NCBI RefSeq assembly: GCF_003001955.1
Contig: NZ_PVNH01000006.1
Location: 62,001 to 126,000 of the forward strand
From: Prauserella shujinwangii
GTDB lineage: Bacteria > Actinomycetota > Actinomycetes > Mycobacteriales > Pseudonocardiaceae
Length of the DNA: 64,000 bases
Direction: 5' to 3'
The translations under genes and the position numbers were made by a program. The notes under the pieces are model-generated. The model did no database searches and had not been told where the DNA came from. It saw nothing but the letters and a program-made list of their open reading frames with translations. This document shows, in pieces, positions 9,250 to 17,862 of this stretch. Numbering within the stretch: the stretch's first letter is position 1; each line of letters starts with the position of its first letter.

Positions 9250-9263
9250 ACCGTTGACCCCCC

Positions 9264-9338
9264 GGCACCGCTGGTGAGTGCGTTTCCGTTGCGCCGGCGA
9301 CGCTTCCTGCCCGCCGGCTCCTACTCACCAGCGGTGCC
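9264..9338. terminator. Long inverted repeat between convergent genes
   Basis: A perfect 15-base inverted repeat (GGCACCGCTGGTGAG at 9264-9278, its complement at 9324-9338) with a 45-base loop closes the methyltransferase operon and reaches into the last codons of the convergent PPOX gene. It has no U tract, as is common in actinomycetes. The left arm and loop start (GGTGAGTG, then GTTTCCGT) resemble the repeat at 14075-14139. Confidence 0.55.
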
Positions 9339-9710
9339 CGCGAGATCCTCGAGCCCCCAGCTCACCACCTTCTCCGGCGTGATCCGGATGATCGCGTCCC
9401 GCGCGGAGCCGTCCGGCCAGGCGGCGCTGAGCAACGCCTCGGCCGTGCCGCGAACCTGCACGCACCTGGGCTTCCACGGGGGCAGCACGTCGTCCACGAC
9501 GAACCCGACCTTCGGGTTGGCCTGGACGTTGCGGAACTTGCGGGTGTTGGCGAAATCCCGGCCGCCGATGTCGATCGTGTCCGTCGTCGGGTTGTAGTTC
9601 CACCCCGTGGGCACGACGTGCGGGCGCCCCTGCGCGTCGATCGTCGCCAGCCGGCCGAGGCTCACCCCTTCGTTCAGGTAACGAAGCTCCAGTTCCGAGA
9701 AGATGCTCAT
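9321..9710 (-). CDS. PPOX-class (F420/flavin) oxidoreductase
   Basis: A 129-residue split-barrel protein of the pyridoxamine-phosphate-oxidase-like fold. Visible features are GRLATIDAQGRPHVVPTGW, DTIDIGGRDFANTRKFRNV and NPKVGFVVDD, typical of the PPOX-class F420-dependent group. It is a single gene divergent from the antiporter operon, sharing a promoter gap that contains the cluster operator, so co-regulation is likely. The cofactor could be F420 or FMN. It should not be taken as PhzG: its motifs fit the F420-type branch and other phenazine genes are missing. A redox tailoring or quinone-imine reducing role would make sense. Confidence 0.78.
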   Translation of the reverse strand: MSIFSELELRYLNEGVSLGRLATIDAQGRPHVVPTGWNYNPTTDTIDIGGRDFANTRKFRNVQANPKVGFVVDDVLPPWKPRCVQVRGTAEALLSAAWPDGSARDAIIRITPEKVVSWGLEDLAGTAGE

Positions 9711-9782
9711 CTGGCGTCCCTCCGTGTTCGATCAACCGGCGCCAGCCTCGCACATCCGCGCGGACCCGGAAACACCCGCCGG

Positions 9783-9800
9783 ATCACGTGATCACGGGAT
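9783..9800. promoter_or_regulatory. Cluster operator-like repeat (ATCACG-N6-CGGGAT)
   Basis: An 18-bp imperfect inverted repeat between the divergent PPOX and antiporter genes, 77 bases before the antiporter start. The spacer TGATCA is itself palindromic. It differs from the perfect form at 23075 by one base in the second half-site. Confidence 0.6.
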
Positions 9801-9876
9801 GTCGGCCATGGCGCGCAGCGAGCACGGTATTGGCTGAGGGCATCGCATATCCCTACTGGCGGGGTGGAGCTGGAAC

Positions 9877-11175
9877 GTGGAAACGACGTTGGCGATCGGG
9901 GTCCTGACCGCGCTGGTCGTCATTCTGGTGGCGACCGCCCTGTTCGGGCGCCTGGCGCTGATGATCGGGCAGCCCCGCGTCTTCGGTGAGATGGCCGCCG
10001 GTGTCGTGCTGGGCCCCTCGGTGGCCGGGGCCCTGCTGCCCGCCACGCAGCAGCTGTTCCCGGACGACGTGCGGTCCGTGCTCTACGTGCTGAGCGTGAT
10101 CGGCCTGACGTTCTTCATGTTCCTGGTCGGCTGCGGGATCAACCACGACCACGTCGACCGCGGGACCGTCCGCGGCTCCATCGCGATCGCCTCGGGCGGG
10201 TTGCTGCTGCCCATGGCACTGGGCGCGCTGACCGCCGTCGTGTTCTTCGACGAGCTCGCGGTTCCCGGGTCGGACACGGTCGCGTTCACGATGTTCCTGG
10301 GTGGCGCCCTTTCGGTGACGGCGTTTCCGATGCTGGCGAGGATCCTGCGGGAGCGCGGGATCCAGGACACCCGGATCGGCACGCTGATCACGATGGCGGC
10401 AGCCATCGACGACGCCGTGGCGTGGACCCTGCTCGCGCTGGTCATCGCGCTCGGGGCGGCGGGCGCCACGAGCTCCGCGGTGGTGGCCGTGGCCGGGCTG
10501 GCCGGCCTCACCCTGGTCATGCTCACCGCGGTCCGGAGGGCGCTCGGCGTCCTGGCCCGCAACACGGAGCGCCGCGGGCACCTCGAGCCGGGCGGAATGG
10601 TCGTGATCCTGCTGGTGGTGCTCGCCAGCGGGTCCGTCAGCGAGCTCGTCGGCGTGCACGCCATCTTCGGCGGCTTCCTCGCCGGGCTCGCGATCCCGAG
10701 GTCGACCGTGCTGCGGGCCCAGATCCAGAGCCGGCTGGGTGACATGAGCTCGCTGTTGCTGCTCCCGGTCTTCTTCGCCTTCTCCGGGCTGAACACCCAG
10801 CTCGGTACGCTGATCGACGTCAGCCTGCTGCTGCCGACCGCGGTCATCCTCGCCGTCGCGTTCGCCGGGAAGTACCTCGGCTGCGGGCTGGCGGTCCGCG
10901 GGCTGGGCATGTCGTGGCGGCACGCGTCGGCCGTCGGCGGGCTGATGAACGCCCGCGGACTCATCATCCTGATCTTCATCAACGTGGGACTCGCGCACGG
11001 ACTGGTCACCCCGCAGCTGTTCTCGATCCTGGTCGTGGTCGCCGTGGTGACCACCGCCGCCGCGATGCCGATCTACCGCGTGTCCTTCCCCACCTGGCTG
11101 GAGAACGTCGAGCTGACCGCCTCGGGGCCCGGAGGGGCCCCCGACCCGGCTACCACACCAACAAGGAGGGCGTGA
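9877..11175 (+). CDS. CPA2-type cation/H+ antiporter (Kef/NapA-like)
   Basis: A 432-residue integral membrane protein with about twelve hydrophobic helices. The family motif LILI-NARGL region is seen as GGLMNARGLIILIFINVGL, with the acidic pair in AAAIDDAVAWTLLAL. There is no C-terminal nucleotide-binding domain. The GTG at 9877 follows GGAG by eight bases. It is the first gene of an operon with the halogenase (one-base TGATG overlap) and oxidase. In metabolite clusters such antiporters act in self-protection or export by coupling proton flow; a direct role in product efflux is inference. Confidence 0.85.
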   Translation: METTLAIGVLTALVVILVATALFGRLALMIGQPRVFGEMAAGVVLGPSVAGALLPATQQLFPDDVRSVLYVLSVIGLTFFMFLVGCGINHDHVDRGTVRGSIAIASGGLLLPMALGALTAVVFFDELAVPGSDTVAFTMFLGGALSVTAFPMLARILRERGIQDTRIGTLITMAAAIDDAVAWTLLALVIALGAAGATSSAVVAVAGLAGLTLVMLTAVRRALGVLARNTERRGHLEPGGMVVILLVVLASGSVSELVGVHAIFGGFLAGLAIPRSTVLRAQIQSRLGDMSSLLLLPVFFAFSGLNTQLGTLIDVSLLLPTAVILAVAFAGKYLGCGLAVRGLGMSWRHASAVGGLMNARGLIILIFINVGLAHGLVTPQLFSILVVVAVVTTAAAMPIYRVSFPTWLENVELTASGPGGAPDPATTPTRRA

Positions 11176-12521
11176 TGACGCAGCGAAACGAATCCCACGA
11201 AGCCCCGGACGCGACCTACGACGCCATCGTCATCGGGGCCGGACCGGCGGGCGCGACCGCGGCGATGGTGCTGGCCGATGCGGGCCGTTCGGTGCTGCTA
11301 CTGGAACGGCGCGGCCTGCCGCGGTTCCACATCGGAGAGTCGCAGCTGACCTACACCGCCGAGATCCTCCGCCAGCTCGGGCTCTACGAGGACGCCCTCC
11401 GGCAGGGCTACCCGATCAAGACCGGCGCGGAGTTCATCTTCCCGAACGGTGACTACCGGCGGACCGACTTCGCCGACCAGGGACCGCTCCGGCAGCCGAC
11501 GACCTTCCAGGTGGAGCGGGCGCACTTCGACGAGTTCCTCGCGCGGCACGCGGCCCGCCGCGGTGCCGAGCTGGTGGAGAACGCGATGGTGCACGAGCTG
11601 CTGTTCGACGACGACGGCAGGCTCACCGGGGTGCGGTACGAACACCAGAAGCGGTCCCACGTCGCGCGGGCGCCGTGGGTGATCGATGCCGGCGGCCGGG
11701 CCAGCAAGATCGCCCACCACTTCGACACCCGGCGGGAGATCAGCTGGCTGCGCAACATCGCGGTGTTCCGCCACTACACCGGTCTCGACGAGAGCAACAA
11801 CCCCGGTCACGAGGGCGACATCCAGATCGCCGGGCACCGGGACGGCTGGTTGTGGGCCATCCCCATCTGGCCGGACACGATCAGCATCGGCGCGGTCATG
11901 CCCAAGTCCGTGCTCACCGGCGCACCGAGCCGCGACGCGGTGCTGGACGAGCACCTGAGCCGCGCTCCCCGGATCCTCCAGCGGCTCCGCGGTACCACGC
12001 CCGCCTCCGAGACCAGGGTGGAGAGCGACTACTGCTACTACTCCGACATGGTGACCGGGGCCGGCTGGCTGATGGCCGGGGACGCGGGCACGTTCATCGA
12101 CCCCATCTTCTCCGGCGGCACCTTCCTCGCCATCACCACCGGCCGGGAAGCGGCGCGGACGGTGGACCGCATGCTGGCGGAGCCCGAGCGGGCCGGGGAA
12201 CTGCAACAACGGTACGCCGGCCTGTACAAGACCGGATACGACTCCTACACCCGGCTGATCTCGGCCTACTACGAGTCCGAGTACCGGCTGGGGGCCTACC
12301 TCATCGAGCGTGGGTTCTCGGTGGACCGGGACCGTTGGTTCGCGCGCGTCCTCAGCGGGGACTTCTGGAGTGACCTCAACCCGCTCAACACGTGGTTGCG
12401 CGGACAGCGCCGCTGGGACACCTTCGCCGAGTTCGAGCCGCTGCACACCTGCCCGATCTATCCGGAGCTGGACGCCGCGGAGCGGGCCGGTTCTCCCGTC
12501 CACGACCCGGCGACGGTGTGA
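11175..12521 (+). CDS. FAD-dependent halogenase
   Basis: A 448-residue flavin enzyme. It has the Rossmann motif IGAGPAGATAAMVLADAG (residues 20-37), FHIGESQL, the halogenase signature WLWAIP at residues 225-230 (consensus WxWxIP), and GDAGTFIDPIFSGGTFLAI near residue 295. These together favour a halogenase acting on phenols or carrier-bound substrates over a plain hydroxylase or geranylgeranyl reductase. The start ATG overlaps the antiporter stop and follows AAGGAGGG. It implies a chlorinated (or brominated) product and needs a flavin reductase, which is not evident nearby. The substrate may be one of the aminohydroxybenzoates or the assembled dimer. Confidence 0.82.
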   Translation: MTQRNESHEAPDATYDAIVIGAGPAGATAAMVLADAGRSVLLLERRGLPRFHIGESQLTYTAEILRQLGLYEDALRQGYPIKTGAEFIFPNGDYRRTDFADQGPLRQPTTFQVERAHFDEFLARHAARRGAELVENAMVHELLFDDDGRLTGVRYEHQKRSHVARAPWVIDAGGRASKIAHHFDTRREISWLRNIAVFRHYTGLDESNNPGHEGDIQIAGHRDGWLWAIPIWPDTISIGAVMPKSVLTGAPSRDAVLDEHLSRAPRILQRLRGTTPASETRVESDYCYYSDMVTGAGWLMAGDAGTFIDPIFSGGTFLAITTGREAARTVDRMLAEPERAGELQQRYAGLYKTGYDSYTRLISAYYESEYRLGAYLIERGFSVDRDRWFARVLSGDFWSDLNPLNTWLRGQRRWDTFAEFEPLHTCPIYPELDAAERAGSPVHDPATV

Positions 12522-12601
12522 GCACCACGCGGAGCGTGCGCGGGTGGATCTCCCGCCGCTTCCGGAGGGCCACCACCGAGTCACCACACCAAGGAGTACA
12601 G

Positions 12602-14062
12602 ATGACCGCCACCCCGCCTGCGGCCACCAGGCCATCCGCCCACCGCAGACCAGGGCCGAGCCAGACACCCCGGGTCGGGCGCCGGTCCGCGAGCCCGGCG
12701 GGACGGGCGCGCGAGCAGCTGGCCCCGCGCCTGGCCGGGACGCTCTACACCGCGGGAAACGACGGCTACGACGAGCGCCGCTCGGGCTACAACCTGCTGG
12801 TGGAGCACCGTCCCGCGGCGCTCGTCGAAGCCGCCGGACCATCCGATGTGGTCGCCACGGTCGAGTTCGCCGCCGAGCAGGGTCTCGCGGTGGGCGTGCT
12901 CAACACCGGGCACGGTGCCTCGGTCGCGGCCGACGACACCACCGTACTGGTGAACACCCGGCGGATGCGCAGCCTCTACGTCGACCCGCACACCCGTACC
13001 GCGCGGATCGAGGCCGGGGTGCGCTGGGACCGGGTGATCCGCGAATGCGCCCTGTTCGGGCTGGCACCGCCGAGCGGATCGTCGTCCGCGGTGGGCGCGG
13101 TCGGCTACACGCTCGGCGGCGGGCTGGCCCTGCTGGGCAGGACGTTCGGCTACGCCGCCGACCACGTTCGCAGCATCGACGTGGTGACCGCGCACGGCAG
13201 CCTCCGCCGTGCCGACCCGGGGCAGTATCCGGACCTGTTCTGGGGGCTGCGTGGCGGCAAGGGCAACTTCGGCGTGGTCACGTCCATGGAACTGGACCTG
13301 CTGCCGGCCTCGCGGATCTACGGGGGCGCACTGTCCTTCCGGGCCACCGACGCGCCGAAGGTGCTCGACGCCTACCGGCAGTGGGCGTACCAGGTACCGG
13401 AGGAGATGTCCTCCTCGGTGGCGTTGATCCGGTTCCCGTGGGACGGCGCGATGCCGCCGGAGCTCCGCGGCCGGTTCGTCGTGCAGGTGCGCATCGCGTA
13501 CCACGGTGAGACGGTGGACGGGGAACGGATCGTCCGGCCACTGCGGACCGTCGCGATTCCGATCCAGGATTCGCTGCGTGACATGCCGTTCACCGAATCC
13601 GGAAGCATCCACAACGACCCGACCCAGCCTGCCGCGTTGCACGAGCGGGCCGCGTTCCTGCGCCGCTGGGACGAGGACGCCCTCGACGAGCTGCTGGACC
13701 TGACGGGCCCGGACAGTGCCTGCCCACTGCGGCTGGTGGAGCTCCGTCACCTCGGTGGCGCGCTGAGCCGCGAGCCCGCGGTGCCCAACGCGGTGAGCGG
13801 CCGCGACGCCGCGTTCCAGCTCTACACCGCGACCACGGCCGACGACGGTTACGACGGTGTGCTGCTGGACCGCATGGCGCCCTGGAGCACCGGCACCGCC
13901 AACCTCAACTTCCTCGGTGTCGCGGACGCCGATCCGGCGCGGGTGCGAGCCGCCTTCGGCGAGGAGACCTACCGGAGACTGGCGATGCTCAAACGGTCCT
14001 ACGACCCCGCCAACATGTTCCGGGTCAACCACAACATCCCGCCGGGCGTTCCGGCGCGGTGA
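12602..14062 (+). CDS. Berberine-bridge-type FAD-linked oxidase
   Basis: A 486-residue PCMH-fold oxidase with a C-terminal BBE domain. NTGHGAS carries His104, the expected 8-alpha histidyl-FAD attachment site. The position of the second, cysteinyl link is occupied by serine (PPSGSSSAVGAVGYTLGGG), so a single covalent link is predicted. The family end motif YDPANMFRVNHNIPP is intact. The ATG at 12602 follows AAGGAG. No signal peptide is seen, although the first 40 residues are basic and low in structure. It probably carries out a late oxidation (dehydrogenation or oxidative coupling) of the aromatic product. Confidence 0.83.
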   Translation: MTATPPAATRPSAHRRPGPSQTPRVGRRSASPAGRAREQLAPRLAGTLYTAGNDGYDERRSGYNLLVEHRPAALVEAAGPSDVVATVEFAAEQGLAVGVLNTGHGASVAADDTTVLVNTRRMRSLYVDPHTRTARIEAGVRWDRVIRECALFGLAPPSGSSSAVGAVGYTLGGGLALLGRTFGYAADHVRSIDVVTAHGSLRRADPGQYPDLFWGLRGGKGNFGVVTSMELDLLPASRIYGGALSFRATDAPKVLDAYRQWAYQVPEEMSSSVALIRFPWDGAMPPELRGRFVVQVRIAYHGETVDGERIVRPLRTVAIPIQDSLRDMPFTESGSIHNDPTQPAALHERAAFLRRWDEDALDELLDLTGPDSACPLRLVELRHLGGALSREPAVPNAVSGRDAAFQLYTATTADDGYDGVLLDRMAPWSTGTANLNFLGVADADPARVRAAFGEETYRRLAMLKRSYDPANMFRVNHNIPPGVPAR

Positions 14063-14074
14063 CCGACCACGCGC

Positions 14075-14139
14075 GGGGGTGGCGCTGGTGAGTGTTTCCG
14101 TGGTGGGCACCACGGTTCTCGCTCACCGGCGCCACCCCC
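14075..14139. terminator. Bidirectional terminator-like hairpin
   Basis: GGGGGTGGCGC at 14075-14085 pairs with its complement at 14129-14139, with inner GGTGAG/CTCACC pairing and a CGTGGTG/CACCACG hairpin at the tip. It separates the convergent oxidase and AOC-like genes and shares the TGGTGAGTG-TTTCCGT string with the element at 9264. Confidence 0.65.
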
Positions 14140-14152
14140 GCGGAGACAGCCG

Positions 14153-14539
14153 TCAGTCCAGGTACAGCGTGTAGTAGTGAGTGTCCGGGCTGGCCGGGTC
14201 GATGTGCATCTCCCCGCTGATGCCCCGGTACTCCCCGGTTCCGCCGGTGATGGCCGCGTAGAAGGGCGGCGGCGGGAAGACCTCCTCGACGAAGGTCTGG
14301 AAGGCGATCGTGCCCTCCGGCAGCATCATGCTCACGTTGCACAGAATGTAGTACCTGCCGTCGTCCTCGATCCGCACCACGGTGCAGGCACCGCCGTCGA
14401 AGCCGACCTCCTCCCCGTCCCGGAAGAGCGCGTGGGTGAACAGGCTCCGGTCCCCGATGTTGGTCTCGGAGCTGCCGTTCTTGAACACCTCCCTGTTGAT
14501 CGGCTTGGCCACGAATTTCATCACCTTGTCCTCAGCCAT
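14153..14539 (-). CDS. Allene-oxide-cyclase-like beta-barrel protein
   Basis: A 128-residue soluble protein resembling the allene oxide cyclase/dirigent barrel: GTIAFQTFVEEVFPPPP followed by ITGGTGEYRGISGEM and a short C-terminal strand. The ITGGTGxYxGxxG turn is the diagnostic feature. No signal peptide. In biosynthetic clusters such barrels can serve as cyclases, stereo-guiding proteins or binding proteins; the role here is unknown. It is divergent from the CMD-like gene at 14703 and likely belongs to the cluster because it lies between the two aminobenzoate modules. Confidence 0.7.
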   Translation of the reverse strand: MAEDKVMKFVAKPINREVFKNGSSETNIGDRSLFTHALFRDGEEVGFDGGACTVVRIEDDGRYYILCNVSMMLPEGTIAFQTFVEEVFPPPPFYAAITGGTGEYRGISGEMHIDPASPDTHYYTLYLD

Positions 14540-14616
14540 CTCGTCCTCTCCTCGCTCCGGCTCCTGTGGATAGTGCTCACCCGAGATCGATTCTGCCGAG
14601 CCGGAATCCCGGGCAC

Positions 14617-14634
14617 ATCACGCATTCACGCGTC
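14617..14634. promoter_or_regulatory. Possible weak copy of cluster operator
   Basis: ATCACG-N6-CGCGTC in the divergent gap 14540-14702. The first half-site is perfect and the spacing correct, but the second half matches at only three of six positions, so this is a tentative member. Confidence 0.3.
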
Positions 14635-14702
14635 GTTCGCGGCCTCCTCGCCGCCCTATCGTGGTCAATGCCCTTCCGAGGCCCCGTACAGAAAGGCACG
14701 CC

Positions 14703-15107
14703 ATGGACGCTCAGTCCTACATCGACAAACTGGCCGCAGGTCGCGGTTTCGTACTGGACTTCCACAAGGTCATGGCCAGGCACGACTTCGATGTGCTCGT
14801 GGCCACCGACAACCTCACCCGCACCGCGGTGCTCGACGAGCGCTCGCTCGACCTCCGCACGAAGGAGCTGCTGTTCATCGTGCTCCTGGTGGCCCTCGAC
14901 GGCGACGAGAGCGACCTCGAGCAGCATCTCCGCGCCGGGCTGTCCATCGGCCTCACCCCTCAGGAGATGCTGGAGGCATTGGAGATCCTCCTCCCGCTCG
15001 GCGGAGTCGTCCTGTTCAAGAAGGGCTTCGAGGTGTGGCGCCGGGTCACCGGCGCGGCGGGGATCGAGCCCACCTCCCAGGTCAGCGGCAACGGCCGCGC
15101 CGACTGA
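14703..15107 (+). CDS. Carboxymuconolactone decarboxylase/AhpD-fold protein lacking CXXC
   Basis: A 134-residue all-helical protein. The core DLRTKELLFIVLLVALDG and EQHLRAGLSIGLTPQEMLEALEILLPLGG follows the CMD pattern, including the histidine of the H-x-x-A-x-x-x-G motif. The redox cysteine pair of AhpD relatives is absent (DGDESDL at that place), so a peroxidase role is unlikely. The ATG at 14703 follows AAAGG by seven bases. It is a single gene between divergent and convergent cluster genes. CMD-type proteins in clusters can act as decarboxylases or cyclases; function is unassigned. Confidence 0.72.
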   Translation: MDAQSYIDKLAAGRGFVLDFHKVMARHDFDVLVATDNLTRTAVLDERSLDLRTKELLFIVLLVALDGDESDLEQHLRAGLSIGLTPQEMLEALEILLPLGGVVLFKKGFEVWRRVTGAAGIEPTSQVSGNGRAD

Positions 15108-15161
15108 CCTCGCGCGGGAGCGCCGGCATCGAGCCCCTCGATGCCGGCGCCGCGTTCTCCG

Positions 15162-15815
15162 CTAGCCCGGCGCCGGTCCGTCCCCGAGCGCGCTGACCAC
15201 CTCGTCGGTGGTCGGCGTCGCCGCGCAGCGCGTGCCCGCGTAGCTCACCGCGAGCTGGTGGTAGTCGGCGCTGAAATCGGCGACGGCGTCCAGCACGAGG
15301 AACGTCTCGATGTCCCGAGTGAACGCGTCGCAGGCGGTCATCAGGCAGCCCACGTGCGCGTAGACCCCGCACACGATCAGCTGATCGCGGCCGAGGTACT
15401 CGAGCCTCGTGTCGAGGTCCGAGCGCGCGAAGGCGCTGTAGCGCCATTTCGTGAGCACCACGTCGCCGGGCTCCGGGCTGAGCTCGTCGACGATGCTTCT
15501 GGCGTGCTCGTCGTCGCCCATCCCGTCACCCCACACGTCCCGCAGCAGCCCTCGCTGCTCGCGAGTCATGTTGCCCGGCTGGGCCGTGTAGAGGACCGGA
15601 ACTCCGCGCACACGCGCCACTTCCGCGATCCGCGCCGTGTTCTTCACCAGTTCCGTCCGCGGCGACCGTCCCCTGGGGAAGAACTCGAGGAAGTAGTTCT
15701 GCATGTCGTGGATCAGCAGGGCCGCCCGGGCGGGGTCCGGGCGCCAGCGCAGGCTCCCGTCCCACCGCCGGGCCGGATCGGGCATCGGGTACGGCGTGAT
15801 CGTCGGAATGCTCAT
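15162..15815 (-). CDS. phzD: PhzD-type isochorismatase
   Basis: A 217-residue cysteine hydrolase-fold enzyme that removes pyruvate from 2-amino-2-deoxyisochorismate to give trans-2,3-dihydro-3-hydroxyanthranilate. The catalytic Asp37 ([10 protein letters not shown]) and Lys123 (LTKWRYSAF) are placed as in PhzD, and [18 protein letters not shown] matches the PhzD signature. No carrier-protein domain is attached, unlike EntB. Its ATG overlaps the stop of the DhbA-like gene by four bases. It is the last gene of the operon running from 19855 down. Confidence 0.92.
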   Translation of the reverse strand: MSIPTITPYPMPDPARRWDGSLRWRPDPARAALLIHDMQNYFLEFFPRGRSPRTELVKNTARIAEVARVRGVPVLYTAQPGNMTREQRGLLRDVWGDGMGDDEHARSIVDELSPEPGDVVLTKWRYSAFARSDLDTRLEYLGRDQLIVCGVYAHVGCLMTACDAFTRDIETFLVLDAVADFSADYHQLAVSYAGTRCAATPTTDEVVSALGDGPAPG

Positions 15816-16585
15816 ACCGCCCCCAGCGCCGCGCCGCCGTCCACGCACAGCGACTCCAGCGTGATGTGGCCTGCCTCGTCGGAGAGCAGGAACACCACGG
15901 CGTTCGCGATGTCGCGCGGTGTGGCCACCTTGCGCAACGGGATGCCCGCCCGGTAACCGTCCGGCGAGCCGTCGATCGTGGCCGCCCGGTCGCTGTCCGA
16001 GGACCACAGAGACCGCAGCATCGGCGTGTCGGTGGATCCCGGGGCGATCACGTTGCAGCGGATGCCGAACCCGGCCAGCTCCAGCCCCAGGCTCCTGGTG
16101 AACTGCGTCGCCGCCGCCTTCGACGCGGCGTACCCCGTCATGCCGATCCGGGGCACGCTCGCCGCGTTCGACGTCACGGTGACGATGGTCCCGCCACGCC
16201 GGGGAATCATGCGGCGGGCCACGGCCCGGGAGACGTGAAAGACGCCGAAGGCGTTGACCGACAGCATCACGTCCCAGTCCGCGTCGGACAGGTCGACGAC
16301 GTGCCCGGTGCGCAGCACGCCCGCCGCGTTCACCAGGTGGCCGATCGGGCCGAGATCCCGCTCCACCTGGTCCACGAGCTCGTCCACGGCGGCGCTGTCG
16401 GTGACGTCGGCGACGTACCGGCGGACTTTGCCCGCACCGACCGGCCCGGCGCTCTTCGGCCCGGCGCTCACGTCGACCGCCGCGACGTCCCCGCCGCGTT
16501 CGGCGATCGCGCGCACCACGGCGGTCCCGATGCCGCCGGAGGCGCCCGTCACCAGCGCGACTGTTCCCTCGATTCCGGAGTTCAT
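15812..16585 (-). CDS. SDR dehydrogenase, 2,3-dihydro-3-hydroxyanthranilate dehydrogenase candidate
   Basis: A 257-residue short-chain dehydrogenase of the DhbA/EntA group. [20 protein letters not shown] binds NAD near the N-terminus, NAAGVL follows, then the Ser and YAASK catalytic pair ([20 protein letters not shown]) and [10 protein letters not shown]. DhbA oxidises dihydrodihydroxybenzoate; next to a PhzD homologue and without siderophore genes the likely substrate is the dihydro-3-hydroxyanthranilate made by PhzD, giving 3-hydroxyanthranilate. This use of a DhbA-like enzyme is known from aminobenzoate-derived clusters. It is the step that diverts the route away from phenazine formation. 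Confidence 0.85.
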   Translation of the reverse strand: MNSGIEGTVALVTGASGGIGTAVVRAIAERGGDVAAVDVSAGPKSAGPVGAGKVRRYVADVTDSAAVDELVDQVERDLGPIGHLVNAAGVLRTGHVVDLSDADWDVMLSVNAFGVFHVSRAVARRMIPRRGGTIVTVTSNAASVPRIGMTGYAASKAAATQFTRSLGLELAGFGIRCNVIAPGSTDTPMLRSLWSSDSDRAATIDGSPDGYRAGIPLRKVATPRDIANAVVFLLSDEAGHITLESLCVDGGAALGAV

Positions 16586-16623
16586 GGTCGGCTCCCGATG
16601 TCGGTTGTCGGCTGTCGCTCCGG

Positions 16624-17862
16624 TCAGGCCCGGAGCCACTCGGACACGAGCTCGCTGGCCTGCTCGGGCCCGAGCCTGGGGTCGCACAGCGTCGTGTAGT
16701 TCCGCTCGAGTGCCTCCTCGTCGGGCACCGGCCCGCCGACGCACTCCGTCACCGGGGTGGTCGCGACCTCGCAGTGGATTCCGGCGGCGTGCTGCCCGTG
16801 CCCGCGCAGCACCCGTTTGGCCGCGCAGGCTTCCTCGAGAATGTCGGCGAGGTAGCGGGTCTTGCGTCCACTGGACGACCGGACGGTGTTGCCGTGCATG
16901 GGATCGGTGAGCCAGATCACCGGATGCCCCGCCCTCGCGACCGCCTCCACGATCGGCGGGAGGGCCCGCTCCACCTCGTCCTTGCCCATCCGCGCGATGA
17001 GGGTCAGCCTGCCCGGCTCCCGGCCGGGGTCGAGCAGCTCACACAGCTCGGCCACCTCGTCGGGTGTGCTCTTCGGCCCGATCTTGCAGCCGACGGGGTT
17101 GCGCACGGAGGCGAGCAGGCGCACGTGCGCCCCCTGCGGCTGCCGGGTACGTTCGCCGATCCACGGCAGGTGCGTGGACGAGAGGTAGGTCGTGCCGGTC
17201 TCCCGGTCCCGGTCGACCAGCGCGCCCTCGTAGTCCAGCACCAGGGCCTCGTGGCTCGCCCACGGGCCGTCGACGACGCCTTCGGAGCCGGAGGCGTACC
17301 GGTCGCGGATGCGCGTCCGGTGGAGCTGGTCCAGCACCCCCTTGCTCGCGTCGTACGCCCAGAGCATCCGGCACGGGTCGTGCTGGCGTGCCTCCAGCGT
17401 CGGCTCCTCCGAGTTGACCAGGTGGCCGCGGAACACCGGCAGATCCCGGCCACCGATCCGTTCGGTCTCCCTCGACCGGGGCTTCGCGAACTGGCCGCCC
17501 ATCCGGCCCACCCGGAGCACCCTCGTGCCCGCCGACGCCATCTGGTCACCGAGCGCGCGCACGATCTCGATCCTGCGCGCGGTCTGCCGGCTGTCACACT
17601 CCCAGATGCTCTCCGCGCAGTCCCCCGCCTGCAGCAGGTGGGCGTCGCCCGCGGCGACCTCCGCCAGCGCGGTCCGCAACGCGGCCACTTCGGGCCAGGA
17701 GACCAGCGGGGGTCTGCCGGAGATCTTCCGCCGGACCTCCTCGTACTCCGGGTGCGTGTGCCAGTTCGGTTGCTGTGCCGCGGGGTACTGCCAGAACGCC
17801 GGCCCGGCGTACCGAGGATCGTTGCTGCTTACTGCGTCAGGAACTGCCAGTCCGGCTCTCAT
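16624..17862 (-). CDS. Class II DAHP synthase (PhzC-like)
   Basis: Makes 3-deoxy-D-arabinoheptulosonate-7-phosphate from erythrose-4-phosphate and phosphoenolpyruvate, opening the shikimate pathway. The 412-residue protein carries class II hallmarks: [52 protein letters not shown] and [17 protein letters not shown]. The ATG at 17862 follows GAGGAA. Its start lies inside the end of the PhzE-like gene (26-base overlap). A pathway-specific copy is typical of chorismate-draining clusters and presumably escapes feedback control by aromatic amino acids. Confidence 0.9.
   Translation of the reverse strand: MRAGLAVPDAVSSNDPRYAGPAFWQYPAAQQPNWHTHPEYEEVRRKISGRPPLVSWPEVAALRTALAEVAAGDAHLLQAGDCAESIWECDSRQTARRIEIVRALGDQMASAGTRVLRVGRMGGQFAKPRSRETERIGGRDLPVFRGHLVNSEEPTLEARQHDPCRMLWAYDASKGVLDQLHRTRIRDRYASGSEGVVDGPWASHEALVLDYEGALVDRDRETGTTYLSSTHLPWIGERTRQPQGAHVRLLASVRNPVGCKIGPKSTPDEVAELCELLDPGREPGRLTLIARMGKDEVERALPPIVEAVARAGHPVIWLTDPMHGNTVRSSSGRKTRYLADILEEACAAKRVLRGHGQHAAGIHCEVATTPVTECVGGPVPDEEALERNYTTLCDPRLGPEQASELVSEWLRA

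Noticed and set aside
9321-9710. PhzG-type pyridoxamine-phosphate oxidase
   Set aside because: Length and motifs match the shorter PPOX-class F420-type group, not PhzG.
14617-14634. Full-strength copy of the cluster operator
   Set aside because: Only one half-site matches well; listed as a weak feature rather than counted as a firm site.
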